A stretch of 9,403 nt of DNA, from NCBI GenBank assembly GCA_964500015.1, contig CAZCMN010000033.1, positions 1 to 9,403 on the forward strand. Reading direction: 5' to 3'. Every line of letters begins with the position of its first letter. The stretch's first letter is position 1. Shown piece after piece: positions 1 through 4,120 of the stretch. Origin of the DNA: JAPLYB01 sp964500015. Lineage in GTDB: Archaea > Nanobdellota > Nanobdellia > Pacearchaeales > UBA284. A program made the translations under genes and the position numbers. Below the pieces are notes generated by a model that did no database searches, was not told the origin of the DNA, and saw nothing but the letters and a program-made list of their open reading frames with translations.

Positions 1-33
1 AAAACCAAGAATTACATCATTCGTTTTAGGACG

Positions 34-53
34 CTGTCAGCTTTAGCTGACAG
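34..53. repeat. Perfect 9-bp inverted repeat upstream of tRNA-Leu
   Basis: CTGTCAGCT (34-42) and AGCTGACAG (45-53) are exact reverse complements separated by TT. In RNA this would be an 8-bp stem with a TTTA loop. It is among the most GC-rich intergenic stretches in the window. It could be the terminator or 3' end of an upstream gene outside the window, or a short palindromic repeat. No function can be assigned from sequence alone. Confidence 0.7.
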
Positions 54-77
54 AGAATGTCACATTTTCTCTAAACA

Positions 78-85
78 TTTTTAAA
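78..85 (+). promoter_or_regulatory. Putative TATA box of tRNA-Leu
   Basis: TTTTTAAA lies 25-32 bp upstream of the first tRNA base (110), the usual spacing between an archaeal TATA box and the start of transcription. This is inferred from spacing and composition. In such AT-rich DNA chance matches are common. Confidence 0.45.
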
Positions 86-109
86 CTTCTTCGATGTTTA
101 ATTTATCAT

Positions 110-242
110 GCGGGAATGCCGGAGTGGTCAAACGGGATAGGCTAAGGTCGAGTGAAGGAATAACTCAAACGAATATTTTCCATTCATTCGCGAGATACCT
201 ATTGGCTTAGTGCCTGCGTAGGTTCGACCCCTACTTCCCGCA
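110..242 (+). tRNA. tRNA-Leu, intron-containing, apparent anticodon AAG
   Basis: Class II tRNA. The acceptor stem is GCGGGAA (110-116) with TTCCCGC (235-241), and A242 is the discriminator, as expected for Leu. The D stem is CCG/CGG (119-121/133-135). The anticodon stem is ATAGG/CCTAT (137-141/198-202). The long variable arm is GGC-TTAGT-GCC (204-214). The T stem is GTAGG/CCTAC (218-222/230-234) around TTCGACC. CCA is not encoded, and a T5 run follows at once. Removing the intron 148-196 joins G147 to A197 and gives the loop C-T-A-A-G-G-A, which has the canonical leucine pattern but places AAG at 144-146. A34 is very rare in archaeal tRNAs, where GAG normally serves this box. Location upstream of eL18-uL13-uS9 matches the known archaeal tRNA-Leu/ribosomal cluster and supports leucine identity. 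Confidence 0.9.
148..196 (+). other. tRNA intron (49 nt, position 37/38)
   Basis: The 49-nt insert lies at the canonical 37/38 site. It folds into a long hairpin: 149-156 pairs with 183-190 (one G-T pair), A182 is bulged, and 157-160 pairs with 178-181, making 12 pairs in all. Beneath it, GGT (146-148) and ATA (195-197) form two 3-nt bulges at the expected splice points. The central helix between them is weak: C142-G194 and T143-A193 pair, while A144/G192 and A145/C191 do not. This is therefore a relaxed bulge-helix-bulge, the kind of site cut by the broader-specificity archaeal splicing endonucleases. Confidence 0.75.
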
Positions 243-290
243 TTTTTCCTCGTCGATAAAATTGATACTACTTTTAACTAAATCATAACC

Positions 291-298
291 TTTAAAAA
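291..298 (+). promoter_or_regulatory. Putative TATA box of the eL18 gene
   Basis: TTTAAAAA sits 35-42 bp before the ATG at 333. A start about 25 bp downstream would give a short leader containing the Shine-Dalgarno-like AGGA at 322-325, 7 nt before the ATG. The ribosomal genes may therefore have a promoter separate from the tRNA. The rest of the gap 243-332 is AT-rich with no gene. Confidence 0.4.
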
Positions 299-332
299 CA
301 CTCAAATTCTTGATTTTTATTAGGATAAAAAA

Positions 333-728
333 ATGAAAACAAAGGTGTCAAAAAAAATAAGCAAAACCAGACTTAGCTGGCTTGCTAGCAAGAAATCAAA
401 TCCAGAATTAAAAGGAACTATTTTATTATTTAAAAAACAGAAAGATCCTTTCTGGCACTATGTAGCTAAGCTTTTAGCAAGGCCTAAAAGAAAATCAATA
501 GAAGTTAATTTAGAGAAGATAGATAGATTAAGTGAAGAAAATTCAACTATCCTTATAGCAGGAAAAGTTTTAGGAAAAGGAGAATTAAATAAAAAAATAA
601 AATTAGCTGCATTTAATATTTCAGAACAAGCAAGAGAAAAATTAAAAGATTCTGGTTCTTCTTTCTTAGAATTAGAAGATCTTTTACATAAAAGCCCAGA
701 TGTAAAAGATATTAAGTTGATTATATAA
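333..728 (+). CDS. rpl18e: 50S ribosomal protein eL18 (L18e)
   Basis: This is a structural protein of the archaeal large ribosomal subunit, with no bacterial counterpart of the same name, so it is a strong domain marker. The 131-residue product is close to the usual ~120 residues. Recognisable segments are the N-terminal NPELKGTILLFKK block, the FWHYVAKLLARPKRK block, and the conserved core ILIAGKVLGKGELNKKI followed by LAAFNISEQAREKL. The ATG at 333 has AGGA 7 nt upstream, so the start is well placed. It is the first protein gene after tRNA-Leu and is followed by uL13 and uS9 in the classic archaeal order. A small hairpin (737-754) begins 8 bp after the stop, and 122 bp separate it from uL13, far more than usual for this cluster. 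Confidence 0.95.
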   Translation: MKTKVSKKISKTRLSWLASKKSNPELKGTILLFKKQKDPFWHYVAKLLARPKRKSIEVNLEKIDRLSEENSTILIAGKVLGKGELNKKIKLAAFNISEQAREKLKDSGSSFLELEDLLHKSPDVKDIKLII

Positions 729-736
729 AATTAATA

Positions 737-754
737 GTCCCAAAACCTTTGGAC
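737..754. repeat. GTCC...GGAC hairpin after eL18
   Basis: GTCC (737-740) pairs with GGAC (751-754), and AAA (742-744) with TTT (748-750) around ACC, leaving C741 bulged. It lies just beyond the eL18 stop in a 122-bp gap that otherwise shows only AT-rich sequence, including two CATATTAAA copies near 814 and 832. Similar hairpins ending in GGAC occur at other gene ends in this window. It could be a processing or termination signal. No T-run follows directly. Confidence 0.5.
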
Positions 755-850
755 ACACAAAAGTCAGGGTTCAATAAAACTTAAAAATAAACTTAAATTT
801 ACAATAACCTATGCATATTAAATTAAGCTTACATATTAAAATAAATCAAA

Positions 851-1273
851 ATGGAAAATAAAGAAATAATTATTGATGCAGAAAATTCAGTTGTAGGCAG
901 ATTAGCTTCGTTTGTAGCTAAAAAAGCTTTGCAAGGAAATAGAGTAACTGTTCTTAATTCTGAAAGAGCAATAATCATCGGAAAAAGGAGCATCATAGTA
1001 AATAGATATATCCAAAAAAGACAATTAGGAAGAGGAGTTCAAAAAGGCCCAAATATGCCATCAAGATCAGATATGATTTTAAGAAGAATGATACGTGGAA
1101 TGCTTCCTTGGCATAGAACAATTGGAAGAGAAGCATTTAAATTAATTTATTGTTATAAGGGAATTCCTGAAAAATATAAAAACAAAGAAAAAGATTTCCT
1201 TAAATTAGAAACTAAAAATGCTTTGAATTACATAAAAATTCAAGACATCTCAAAAGCATTAGGAAAAAGTTAA
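851..1273 (+). CDS. rpl13: 50S ribosomal protein uL13
   Basis: Universal large-subunit protein in its archaeal form. The 140-residue product opens with the family signature IIIDAENSVVGRLASFVAKKAL, in two pieces: IIIDAENSVVGRLA (residues 6-19) and the helix after it. It continues with VTVLNSERAIIIGK, then the highly conserved central block MILRRMIRGMLPWH (about 75-88) before the RTIGREAF segment. The length is normal for Archaea. The ATG at 851 gives a full N terminus. No strong Shine-Dalgarno sequence is visible and the upstream bases are almost all A/T. It lies between eL18 and uS9 but is separated from both by over 110 bp, so separate promoters or RNA processing are possible. Confidence 0.95.
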   Translation: MENKEIIIDAENSVVGRLASFVAKKALQGNRVTVLNSERAIIIGKRSIIVNRYIQKRQLGRGVQKGPNMPSRSDMILRRMIRGMLPWHRTIGREAFKLIYCYKGIPEKYKNKEKDFLKLETKNALNYIKIQDISKALGKS

Positions 1274-1388
1274 ATAGGATACAATAAATAGGTAACTAAG
1301 ATTAAGACAATAAAGAAATTTAAAGTCAAAAATCAAAAACCCAAAATAAACTTACCGATTTACACTTACAAACTTACAAAACATTAAC
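1274..1388. other. AT-rich spacer between uL13 and uS9
   Basis: These 115 bases contain no gene. A TATA-like AATTTAAAG near 1317-1325 could be a promoter for uS9, though it lies more than 60 bp from the ATG. Bases 1348-1388 hold three loosely repeated ACTTAC units (AACTTAC, ACACTTAC, AAACTTAC). Their purpose is unclear. Confidence 0.4.
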
Positions 1389-1826
1389 ATGAAAAAAAAA
1401 CAAAAATTATCAATAAAGAAAAAAATATTGGTTGTTTCAGGAAAAAGAAAAAGATCTATAGCTAAGGCAACAATTCAAGAAGGAAATGGAAAAGTGACTA
1501 TAAACAAAAAACCCATAGAAACTTTTAATCATTTTCAGGCTTTATCTTTAAAAGAACCAATAATTATAGCAAAAGATGTTCTTGGAGAAAAAGCCGATTC
1601 TGTTAGTATGGTAGTCATTGTTTCAGGCGGCGGTGCAGAAAGCCAGATAGAAGCTTCTAGACTTGCAATAGCTAGAGCATTTGTTGCTTGGTTTAAAGAA
1701 GCTTCATTAAAAACAGCTTTTTTAAAATACGACAGGATGTTGTTAGTAGCTGATACTCGAAGAAAAGAATCTAGAAAACCAAATGATTCTAAGGCAAGAG
1801 CAGCCAGACAAAAGAGTTATAGGTAA
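1389..1826 (+). CDS. rps9: 30S ribosomal protein uS9
   Basis: Universal small-subunit protein whose C-terminal tail reaches the decoding centre near the P site. The 145-residue product has the N-terminal VSGKRKRSIAKATI block, the central VSGGGAESQIEASRLAIARA motif (split here as VSGGGAESQIEA and SRLAIARA), and the family signature DRMLLVADTRRKESRK. It ends in ARQKSYR, the usual archaeal C terminus. The tail lacks the common GGPGAR stretch and has KPNDSKARAARQ instead, a mild variation. The ATG at 1389 follows an AT-rich spacer with no clear Shine-Dalgarno sequence. In many archaea rpoN and rpoK come next; here a cupin gene follows 43 bp later, so the ancestral cluster has been broken. Confidence 0.95.
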   Translation: MKKKQKLSIKKKILVVSGKRKRSIAKATIQEGNGKVTINKKPIETFNHFQALSLKEPIIIAKDVLGEKADSVSMVVIVSGGGAESQIEASRLAIARAFVAWFKEASLKTAFLKYDRMLLVADTRRKESRKPNDSKARAARQKSYR

Positions 1827-1869
1827 TGGCAATAGTTAAGTTTTTATTCTTTGTTCTTCTATATAAATT

Positions 1870-2211
1870 ATGAAGCCAAAAATCATTAGAGCAGAAAATG
1901 TTGAAGAAAAAATTTTCCCAAATAAAAAAGTAAGAGATATTATAAATGAAGAGGGATGGCCTTTTAGTCTAGCAATTGTTAAGAAGATAGGAGATGACCA
2001 AAAAGTTGGTTTTGATTCTGAAAGTAATTTGGTTTATTATGTTCTAGAAGGAGAAACCAAAAATTTTATTGATGGCAAGGAACATATCATAAAAAAAGGT
2101 GATTTCATTATTCTGCCAAAAGGAACAAAATACAAAAACCTTGGAGGAGTTACACTATTAGCAATTTCTTGTCCAAGGTTTGAGGGGTCTAAAAGAGTTT
2201 ATTCTAAATAA
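1870..2211 (+). CDS. Small single-domain cupin-like protein
   Basis: The 113-residue product has the rhythm of a small cupin barrel: strand-rich text with YYVLEGETKNFIDGKEHIIKKGD, divided as YYVLEGETKNF and the dG-turn through KKGD, then FIILPKGTKYKNLG. These match the YVLEGE...GD...IPxGTxH core of cupin_2-type proteins. The metal ligands are not obvious: the motif-1 HxH is replaced by FDSESN, and the motif-2 histidine position reads K-Y-K. It is probably a non-metal cupin, perhaps ligand-binding or structural. Its substrate is unknown. No signal peptide or membrane segment is visible. It starts 43 bp after uS9 and could be co-transcribed with it. It converges on the DUF3096-like gene, with only 8 bp between the stops. 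Confidence 0.75.
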   Translation: MKPKIIRAENVEEKIFPNKKVRDIINEEGWPFSLAIVKKIGDDQKVGFDSESNLVYYVLEGETKNFIDGKEHIIKKGDFIILPKGTKYKNLGGVTLLAISCPRFEGSKRVYSK

Positions 2212-2219
2212 TTTTAATT

Positions 2220-2381
2220 TTATTTTACCAACACTCCGATTAGTGCAACAATTCCTGAAACTATAAGGTATAATCCTATAGCCCATCTAAGTATCCTGGG
2301 TAATAAAAGGATTAAAACTCCTAGCAAAATAGTCAATACTGCAATAACCAATGTTGGTATTCCCAAAGTTATGATTGCCAT
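2220..2381 (-). CDS. DUF3096-like small membrane protein (53 aa)
   Basis: The minus-strand ATG at 2379-2381 opens a 53-codon frame ending in TAA at 2220-2222. The product is almost entirely hydrophobic, with two predicted membrane segments (about residues 5-27 and 33-51) joined by a short LPRILRW turn. The pattern GxLILLLPRILRWAIGLYLIVSGIVALIG resembles the DUF3096 family of tiny prokaryotic membrane proteins (segments GVLILLLPRIL and GLYLIVSGI). The role of that family is unknown. A TATA-like TATTTAAAT on the minus strand at about 2400-2408 lies some 25 bp before the ATG, which would suit a leaderless transcript. That promoter region is one copy of a repeat duplicated beyond the neighbouring toxin-antitoxin genes. 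Confidence 0.75.
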   Translation of the reverse strand: MAIITLGIPTLVIAVLTILLGVLILLLPRILRWAIGLYLIVSGIVALIGVLVK

Positions 2382-2400
2382 GTTTTTCTAATGTTTTGGA

Positions 2401-2430
2401 ATTTAAATAATCTTCTTTTTACTAATTAAA
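2401..2430 (+). repeat. Direct repeat, copy 1 (left of toxin-antitoxin pair)
   Basis: This copy starts ATTTAAAT and ends with an 18-base block, TTCTTTTTACTAATTAAA (2413-2430), that recurs exactly at 3134-3151. With a 2-base gap the similarity covers the full ~30 bp. On the minus strand it supplies the TATA-like element of the DUF3096-like gene. It lies 10 bp beyond the toxin stop codon. Confidence 0.75.
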
Positions 2431-2440
2431 GAGTTAATAT

Positions 2441-2689
2441 TTAATCTTTGTAAATATTTTTTCTATGCCCTACCTTCAAAATTAGGATTATGTTTGAATT
2501 AACTTCAAAGATAACTCTATAATCTCCAACTCTTAATCTAAATGCATCAATTCCTTTGAGTCTTTTAATATTTATAGAATAAGGATTAATTAATAATTTA
2601 TCTATCTTTTTAATAATCCTGCTAGAAATTGTTGTTTCTAATTTATTTAGTTCATCTATGGCTTTTTCTGTCCATTCTGCTTTAAACAT
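2441..2689 (-). CDS. relE: RelE/ParE-family toxin
   Basis: An mRNA-interferase-type toxin by family resemblance. It begins MFKAEWTEKAIDELNKL, and its C-terminal half has the family core RLKGIDAFRLRVGDYRVIFE followed by IILILKVGHRKNIY. The basic residues and the GHRK..Y ending match RelE-like ribosome-dependent ribonucleases, though ParE relatives share the fold, so the target is inferred. I chose the ATG at 2687-2689 (82 residues, the usual RelE size) because GAGGT lies just upstream on the minus strand. A longer reading begins with a GTG at 2770 and adds 27 residues without family resemblance, across an inverted repeat. The antitoxin gene is immediately upstream on the same strand, 90 bp away with this start. 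Confidence 0.85.
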   Translation of the reverse strand: MFKAEWTEKAIDELNKLETTISSRIIKKIDKLLINPYSINIKRLKGIDAFRLRVGDYRVIFEVNSNIILILKVGHRKNIYKD

Positions 2690-2706
2690 ATTTACCTCTT
2701 TTATAG

Positions 2707-2741
2707 TCAACGACTTTAGTATTTCCACATTTTGTCGTTGA
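2707..2741 (-). other. Inverted repeat between antitoxin and toxin
   Basis: TCAACGAC (2707-2714) and GTCGTTGA (2734-2741) are exact reverse complements with a 19-base loop. In the minus-strand transcript this stem would form between the antitoxin stop and the toxin Shine-Dalgarno sequence at about 2690-2697. Such a structure could lower toxin translation relative to antitoxin. This is inference; a protein binding site is also possible. Confidence 0.55.
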
Positions 2742-2779
2742 GTATTTAGGGAAAGATTTATGTCTTTCACTATAAGTCT

Positions 2780-2989
2780 CTATCTTATCCCAAACTTTCT
2801 TTTAACTTCTTCGTGAGATATTTTTTTGCTTTTTCTCGATTCTTCAATCTCTTTTTTTGTTTGTTCAGTTAATTCTTTTTCATCTTCTATCATTCTTTCA
2901 AGTATTTCGTTATATGTCTCTCTTTCAAACATTTTCATTTTCTCCAAAGTCATTTTTACACCATCTGAAATTTGTATTGTTGTTGACAT
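2780..2989 (-). CDS. Antitoxin partner of the RelE-like toxin
   Basis: The 69-residue product has a short N-terminal strand (TTIQIS), a helical region (VKMTLEKMKMFERETYNEILERMIEDE, in parts VKMTLEKMKMF and ERETYNEILERMIEDE), and a charged helical tail ending ISHEEVKRKFGIR. This is the typical layout of small archaeal antitoxins with a ribbon-helix-helix-like N terminus for DNA binding and a toxin-binding tail. The N terminus resembles proteins grouped as DUF7557, and the EEVK..G ending resembles RelB tails. The family name is inferred. The ATG at 2989 is preceded on the minus strand by a purine-rich AAGGAAAGGAAA. As the first gene of the pair it probably autoregulates through sites in the 3000-3120 gap. 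Confidence 0.8.
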   Translation of the reverse strand: MSTTIQISDGVKMTLEKMKMFERETYNEILERMIEDEKELTEQTKKEIEESRKSKKISHEEVKRKFGIR

Positions 2990-3068
2990 TTTCCTTTCCT
3001 TCTAGTTTATGCTTGAAAAAGAAAATGCTCAAAAACCTTTGATTTCATAGCAAATTTTCTTTTTCTGC

Positions 3069-3095
3069 ATGCCAAAAATCAGAGGATTTTTTAGC
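3069..3095 (+). repeat. Dispersed 27-bp hairpin repeat, copy 1
   Basis: ATGCCAAAAAT, then two variable bases, then GAGGATTTTTTAGC. The same two blocks occur on the minus strand at 7881-7908 with three central bases (25 matching positions in all). The outer parts are complementary (GCCAAAAA against TTTTTAGC, with one G-T pair), so each copy can form a hairpin and the element could have a function as RNA or DNA structure. Confidence 0.8.
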
Positions 3096-3123
3096 ATTAT
3101 AACAGATTATAGCGAGTTATAGT

Positions 3124-3151
3124 ATTTAAATCTTTCTTTTTACTAATTAAA
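3124..3151 (+). repeat. Direct repeat, copy 2 (right of toxin-antitoxin pair)
   Basis: ATTTAAAT followed by CT and the exact 18-base block also found at 2413-2430. Both copies have the same orientation, and the antitoxin-toxin pair lies between them. On the minus strand this copy reads as an A-rich BRE-like stretch followed by ATTTAAATA, so it may also be a promoter for the antitoxin, with a long leader. Confidence 0.75.
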
Positions 3152-3160
3152 CTAGCTAAA

Positions 3161-3168
3161 TTTATAAA
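3161..3168 (+). promoter_or_regulatory. TATA box of the HTH_10 regulator gene
   Basis: TTTATAAA starts 29 bp before the ATG at 3190. That spacing predicts a transcript beginning at or next to the ATG, so the mRNA would be leaderless. The element also argues that the upstream GTG at 3172 is not the start codon, because it would lie between the TATA box and the transcription start. Confidence 0.65.
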
Positions 3169-3171
3169 CTG

Positions 3172-3185
3172 GTGATTATTATCAC
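3172..3185. promoter_or_regulatory. Operator-like palindrome, copy 1
   Basis: GTGATTATTATCAC: GTGAT and ATCAC are exact reverse complements around TATT. With the following TT, it matches 15 of 16 bases of the palindrome at 3893-3908. It lies between the TATA box and the predicted transcription start of the regulator, where a bound protein would block initiation. Autorepression by the HTH_10 protein is the simplest inference. Confidence 0.7.
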
Positions 3186-3189
3186 TTCA

Positions 3190-3888
3190 ATGTGGACAAC
3201 TAGATTCAAGGTTTATGATAAAGAAAACAAGATAATGAAAATTGTCAGAAAAAATAGGATTACTGGTCGTTATTATCCTGTTAGTCATTATCTAGAAAAT
3301 AAAAGATATTATTTTATTTCTGTTGGAATAATTCAAGGAGAAAAAGAAAATAAAAGGCAATTTTTTAAAGATCTCCTGGCAATGAAAAAAGATTCAAGTG
3401 GAAGAAGAACAGAATTAATTGAAGTTGAAGGAGATTTTTTTGTTTTGATAACTTCCCATACAGTAAGTGAAGAAATGAAATGGTCTGTTAGCGCAGCATT
3501 TAATCCCAAGTTGCTTCATTTTATGCCGCCAACATGGGGTGATGATGGTTGGGAAGAATGGAATGTTGCAGCCTTAGAAAGAAAAGATTTAGAAAAACTC
3601 TTGCATGTTGCTGAAACAATCTACCAAGTCAAGCTCTCTGAATTTAAAAAGAAAAAAATAACTAATTTTGGTTTTCTAACAATTTTGCCAGAATTAACTG
3701 AAAGACAAAAAGAAGCTTTAAAGTTTGCAATATCTAGTGGTTATTATAAATACCCTAGAAACACTAGTCTAGATAAATTATCTAAAAAATTTAAAATTAA
3801 TTTTTCAGCATTTCAAGCACATATAAGAAAATGTGAGAATAAGATAATGCCTTTTGTAATGAACTTTATTTCTAGTACAAATCAATAA
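3190..3888 (+). CDS. HTH_10 (Bat-type) transcriptional regulator
   Basis: The 232-residue product ends in an HTH_10 domain at about residues 169-220: LTERQKEAL, the hallmark GYYKYPR (184-190), SLDKLSKKFKIN and a recognition-helix region (FSAFQAHIRKCENKI). This DNA-binding domain is known from bacterio-opsin activator and many uncharacterised archaeal regulators. The N-terminal ~160 residues form a mixed alpha/beta region starting MWTTRFKVYDKE, a form often seen in archaeal HTH_10 proteins. It probably senses a ligand, but I recognise no binding residues. I chose the ATG at 3190: a GTG at 3172 would add MIIITS, but that codon lies inside the palindrome and before the predicted transcription start. 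Matching palindromes flank the gene, and the four-gene operon follows 64 bp downstream on the same strand, making it the likely target. Confidence 0.85.
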   Translation: MWTTRFKVYDKENKIMKIVRKNRITGRYYPVSHYLENKRYYFISVGIIQGEKENKRQFFKDLLAMKKDSSGRRTELIEVEGDFFVLITSHTVSEEMKWSVSAAFNPKLLHFMPPTWGDDGWEEWNVAALERKDLEKLLHVAETIYQVKLSEFKKKKITNFGFLTILPELTERQKEALKFAISSGYYKYPRNTSLDKLSKKFKINFSAFQAHIRKCENKIMPFVMNFISSTNQ

Positions 3889-3890
3889 AA

Positions 3891-3908
3891 AAGTGATAAT
3901 TATCACTT
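3891..3908. promoter_or_regulatory. Operator-like perfect palindrome, copy 2
   Basis: AAGTGATAATTATCACTT is a perfect 18-bp palindrome beginning 2 bp after the regulator's stop codon. A TATA-like TTATAT (3913-3918) lies 4 bp further on, and the ATG of the four-gene operon is at 3953. A protein bound here would touch the BRE side of that promoter. The match to 3172-3187 strongly suggests one regulator for both sites. Confidence 0.75.
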
Positions 3909-3952
3909 AAAGTTATATCTTCTCTCTAATCCCCAGACTATTGTGAAATAAA

Positions 3953-4120
3953 ATGAAAATAAAGAAAATCACAATACATAGAGAAGAAGCAGAACAAGAT
4001 TTAGTTGAAGGAATTTTTTTAGTTAATCCTCAATGGACTCATCTTGATGAAAAGGAAGTTCAAGAAAAACTTGAGAAAGGGGAGAAATTATTCAAGGTAA
4101 GCTTTGAGGATTTGAAATGA
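3953..4120 (+). CDS. Unknown 55-residue acidic protein, first gene of operon
   Basis: The ATG at 3953 opens a 55-codon frame ending in TGA at 4118-4120. The stop overlaps the ATG of the next gene in an ATGA arrangement, which supports real translation and coupling. The product starts MKIKKITIHREEAEQDLVEG, has a central NPQWTHLDEKEVQEKLEKGEKL segment (written in parts: NPQWTHLDEKEV and QEKLEKGEKL) and ends FKVSFEDLK. It is charged, has no membrane segment, no cysteine and no recognised domain. It might be an accessory subunit or a small regulator of the HAD protein that follows. It is separated from the operator palindrome (3891-3908) by only 44 bp, with a TATA-like element between. Confidence 0.65.
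   Translation: MKIKKITIHREEAEQDLVEGIFLVNPQWTHLDEKEVQEKLEKGEKLFKVSFEDLK

Larger units (their letters stand above)
1..109. other. Gap upstream of tRNA-Leu with palindromes and tRNA promoter
   Basis: I see no gene here. The stretch holds an imperfect CC/GG hairpin (5-31), a perfect 9-bp inverted repeat (34-53), a weak imperfect palindrome (54-70) and an A/T-rich tRNA promoter. Frame 1 is open from the window edge to a TAA at 82-84, but the palindrome and promoter overlap it and it has no recognisable protein character. A gene tail entering from outside the window cannot be fully excluded. Confidence 0.6.
2990..3189. other. Divergent intergenic region between antitoxin and HTH_10 gene
   Basis: No gene is supported in these 200 bp. 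The region holds a purine-rich Shine-Dalgarno sequence for the antitoxin (minus strand), one copy of the 27-bp dispersed hairpin repeat (3069-3095), the second ~30-bp direct repeat (3124-3151), a TATA box (3161-3168) and an operator-like palindrome (3172-3185) for the regulator gene. Confidence 0.6.

Noticed and set aside
1..84. Open frame 1 from the window start to a TAA at 82-84 as the tail of an upstream gene
   Set aside because: Only 27 codons, no recognisable protein pattern, and it covers a perfect inverted repeat and part of the tRNA promoter. It could not be fully excluded without the upstream sequence.
142..146. Reading the tRNA anticodon as TAA (143-145) or GCT (141-143)
   Set aside because: TAA would put C at position 33 and require a shifted stem with a G-T closing pair. 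GCT would put G at 33, and the A discriminator and variable arm fit Leu. The 37/38 intron geometry fixes the loop as CTAAGGA.
1348..1388. ACTTAC repeats before uS9 as a regulatory array
   Set aside because: The units are short and irregular, and the sequence is too low in complexity to distinguish from chance.
2690..2770. N-terminal 27-residue extension of the toxin from a GTG
   Set aside because: It lacks family resemblance, starts with GTG without a good ribosome site, and spans an exact inverted repeat. The inner ATG has GAGGT upstream and gives the usual RelE length.
2857..3042. Plus-strand 61-codon frame opposite the antitoxin
   Set aside because: It is the complement of the antitoxin gene and its leader, rich in F/S/L from the reverse of an A-rich gene, with no ribosome site or domain.
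2401..3151. The two direct repeats as ends of a CRISPR array or insertion sequence
   Set aside because: There are only two copies, no regular spacers, no terminal inverted repeats and no transposase between them.
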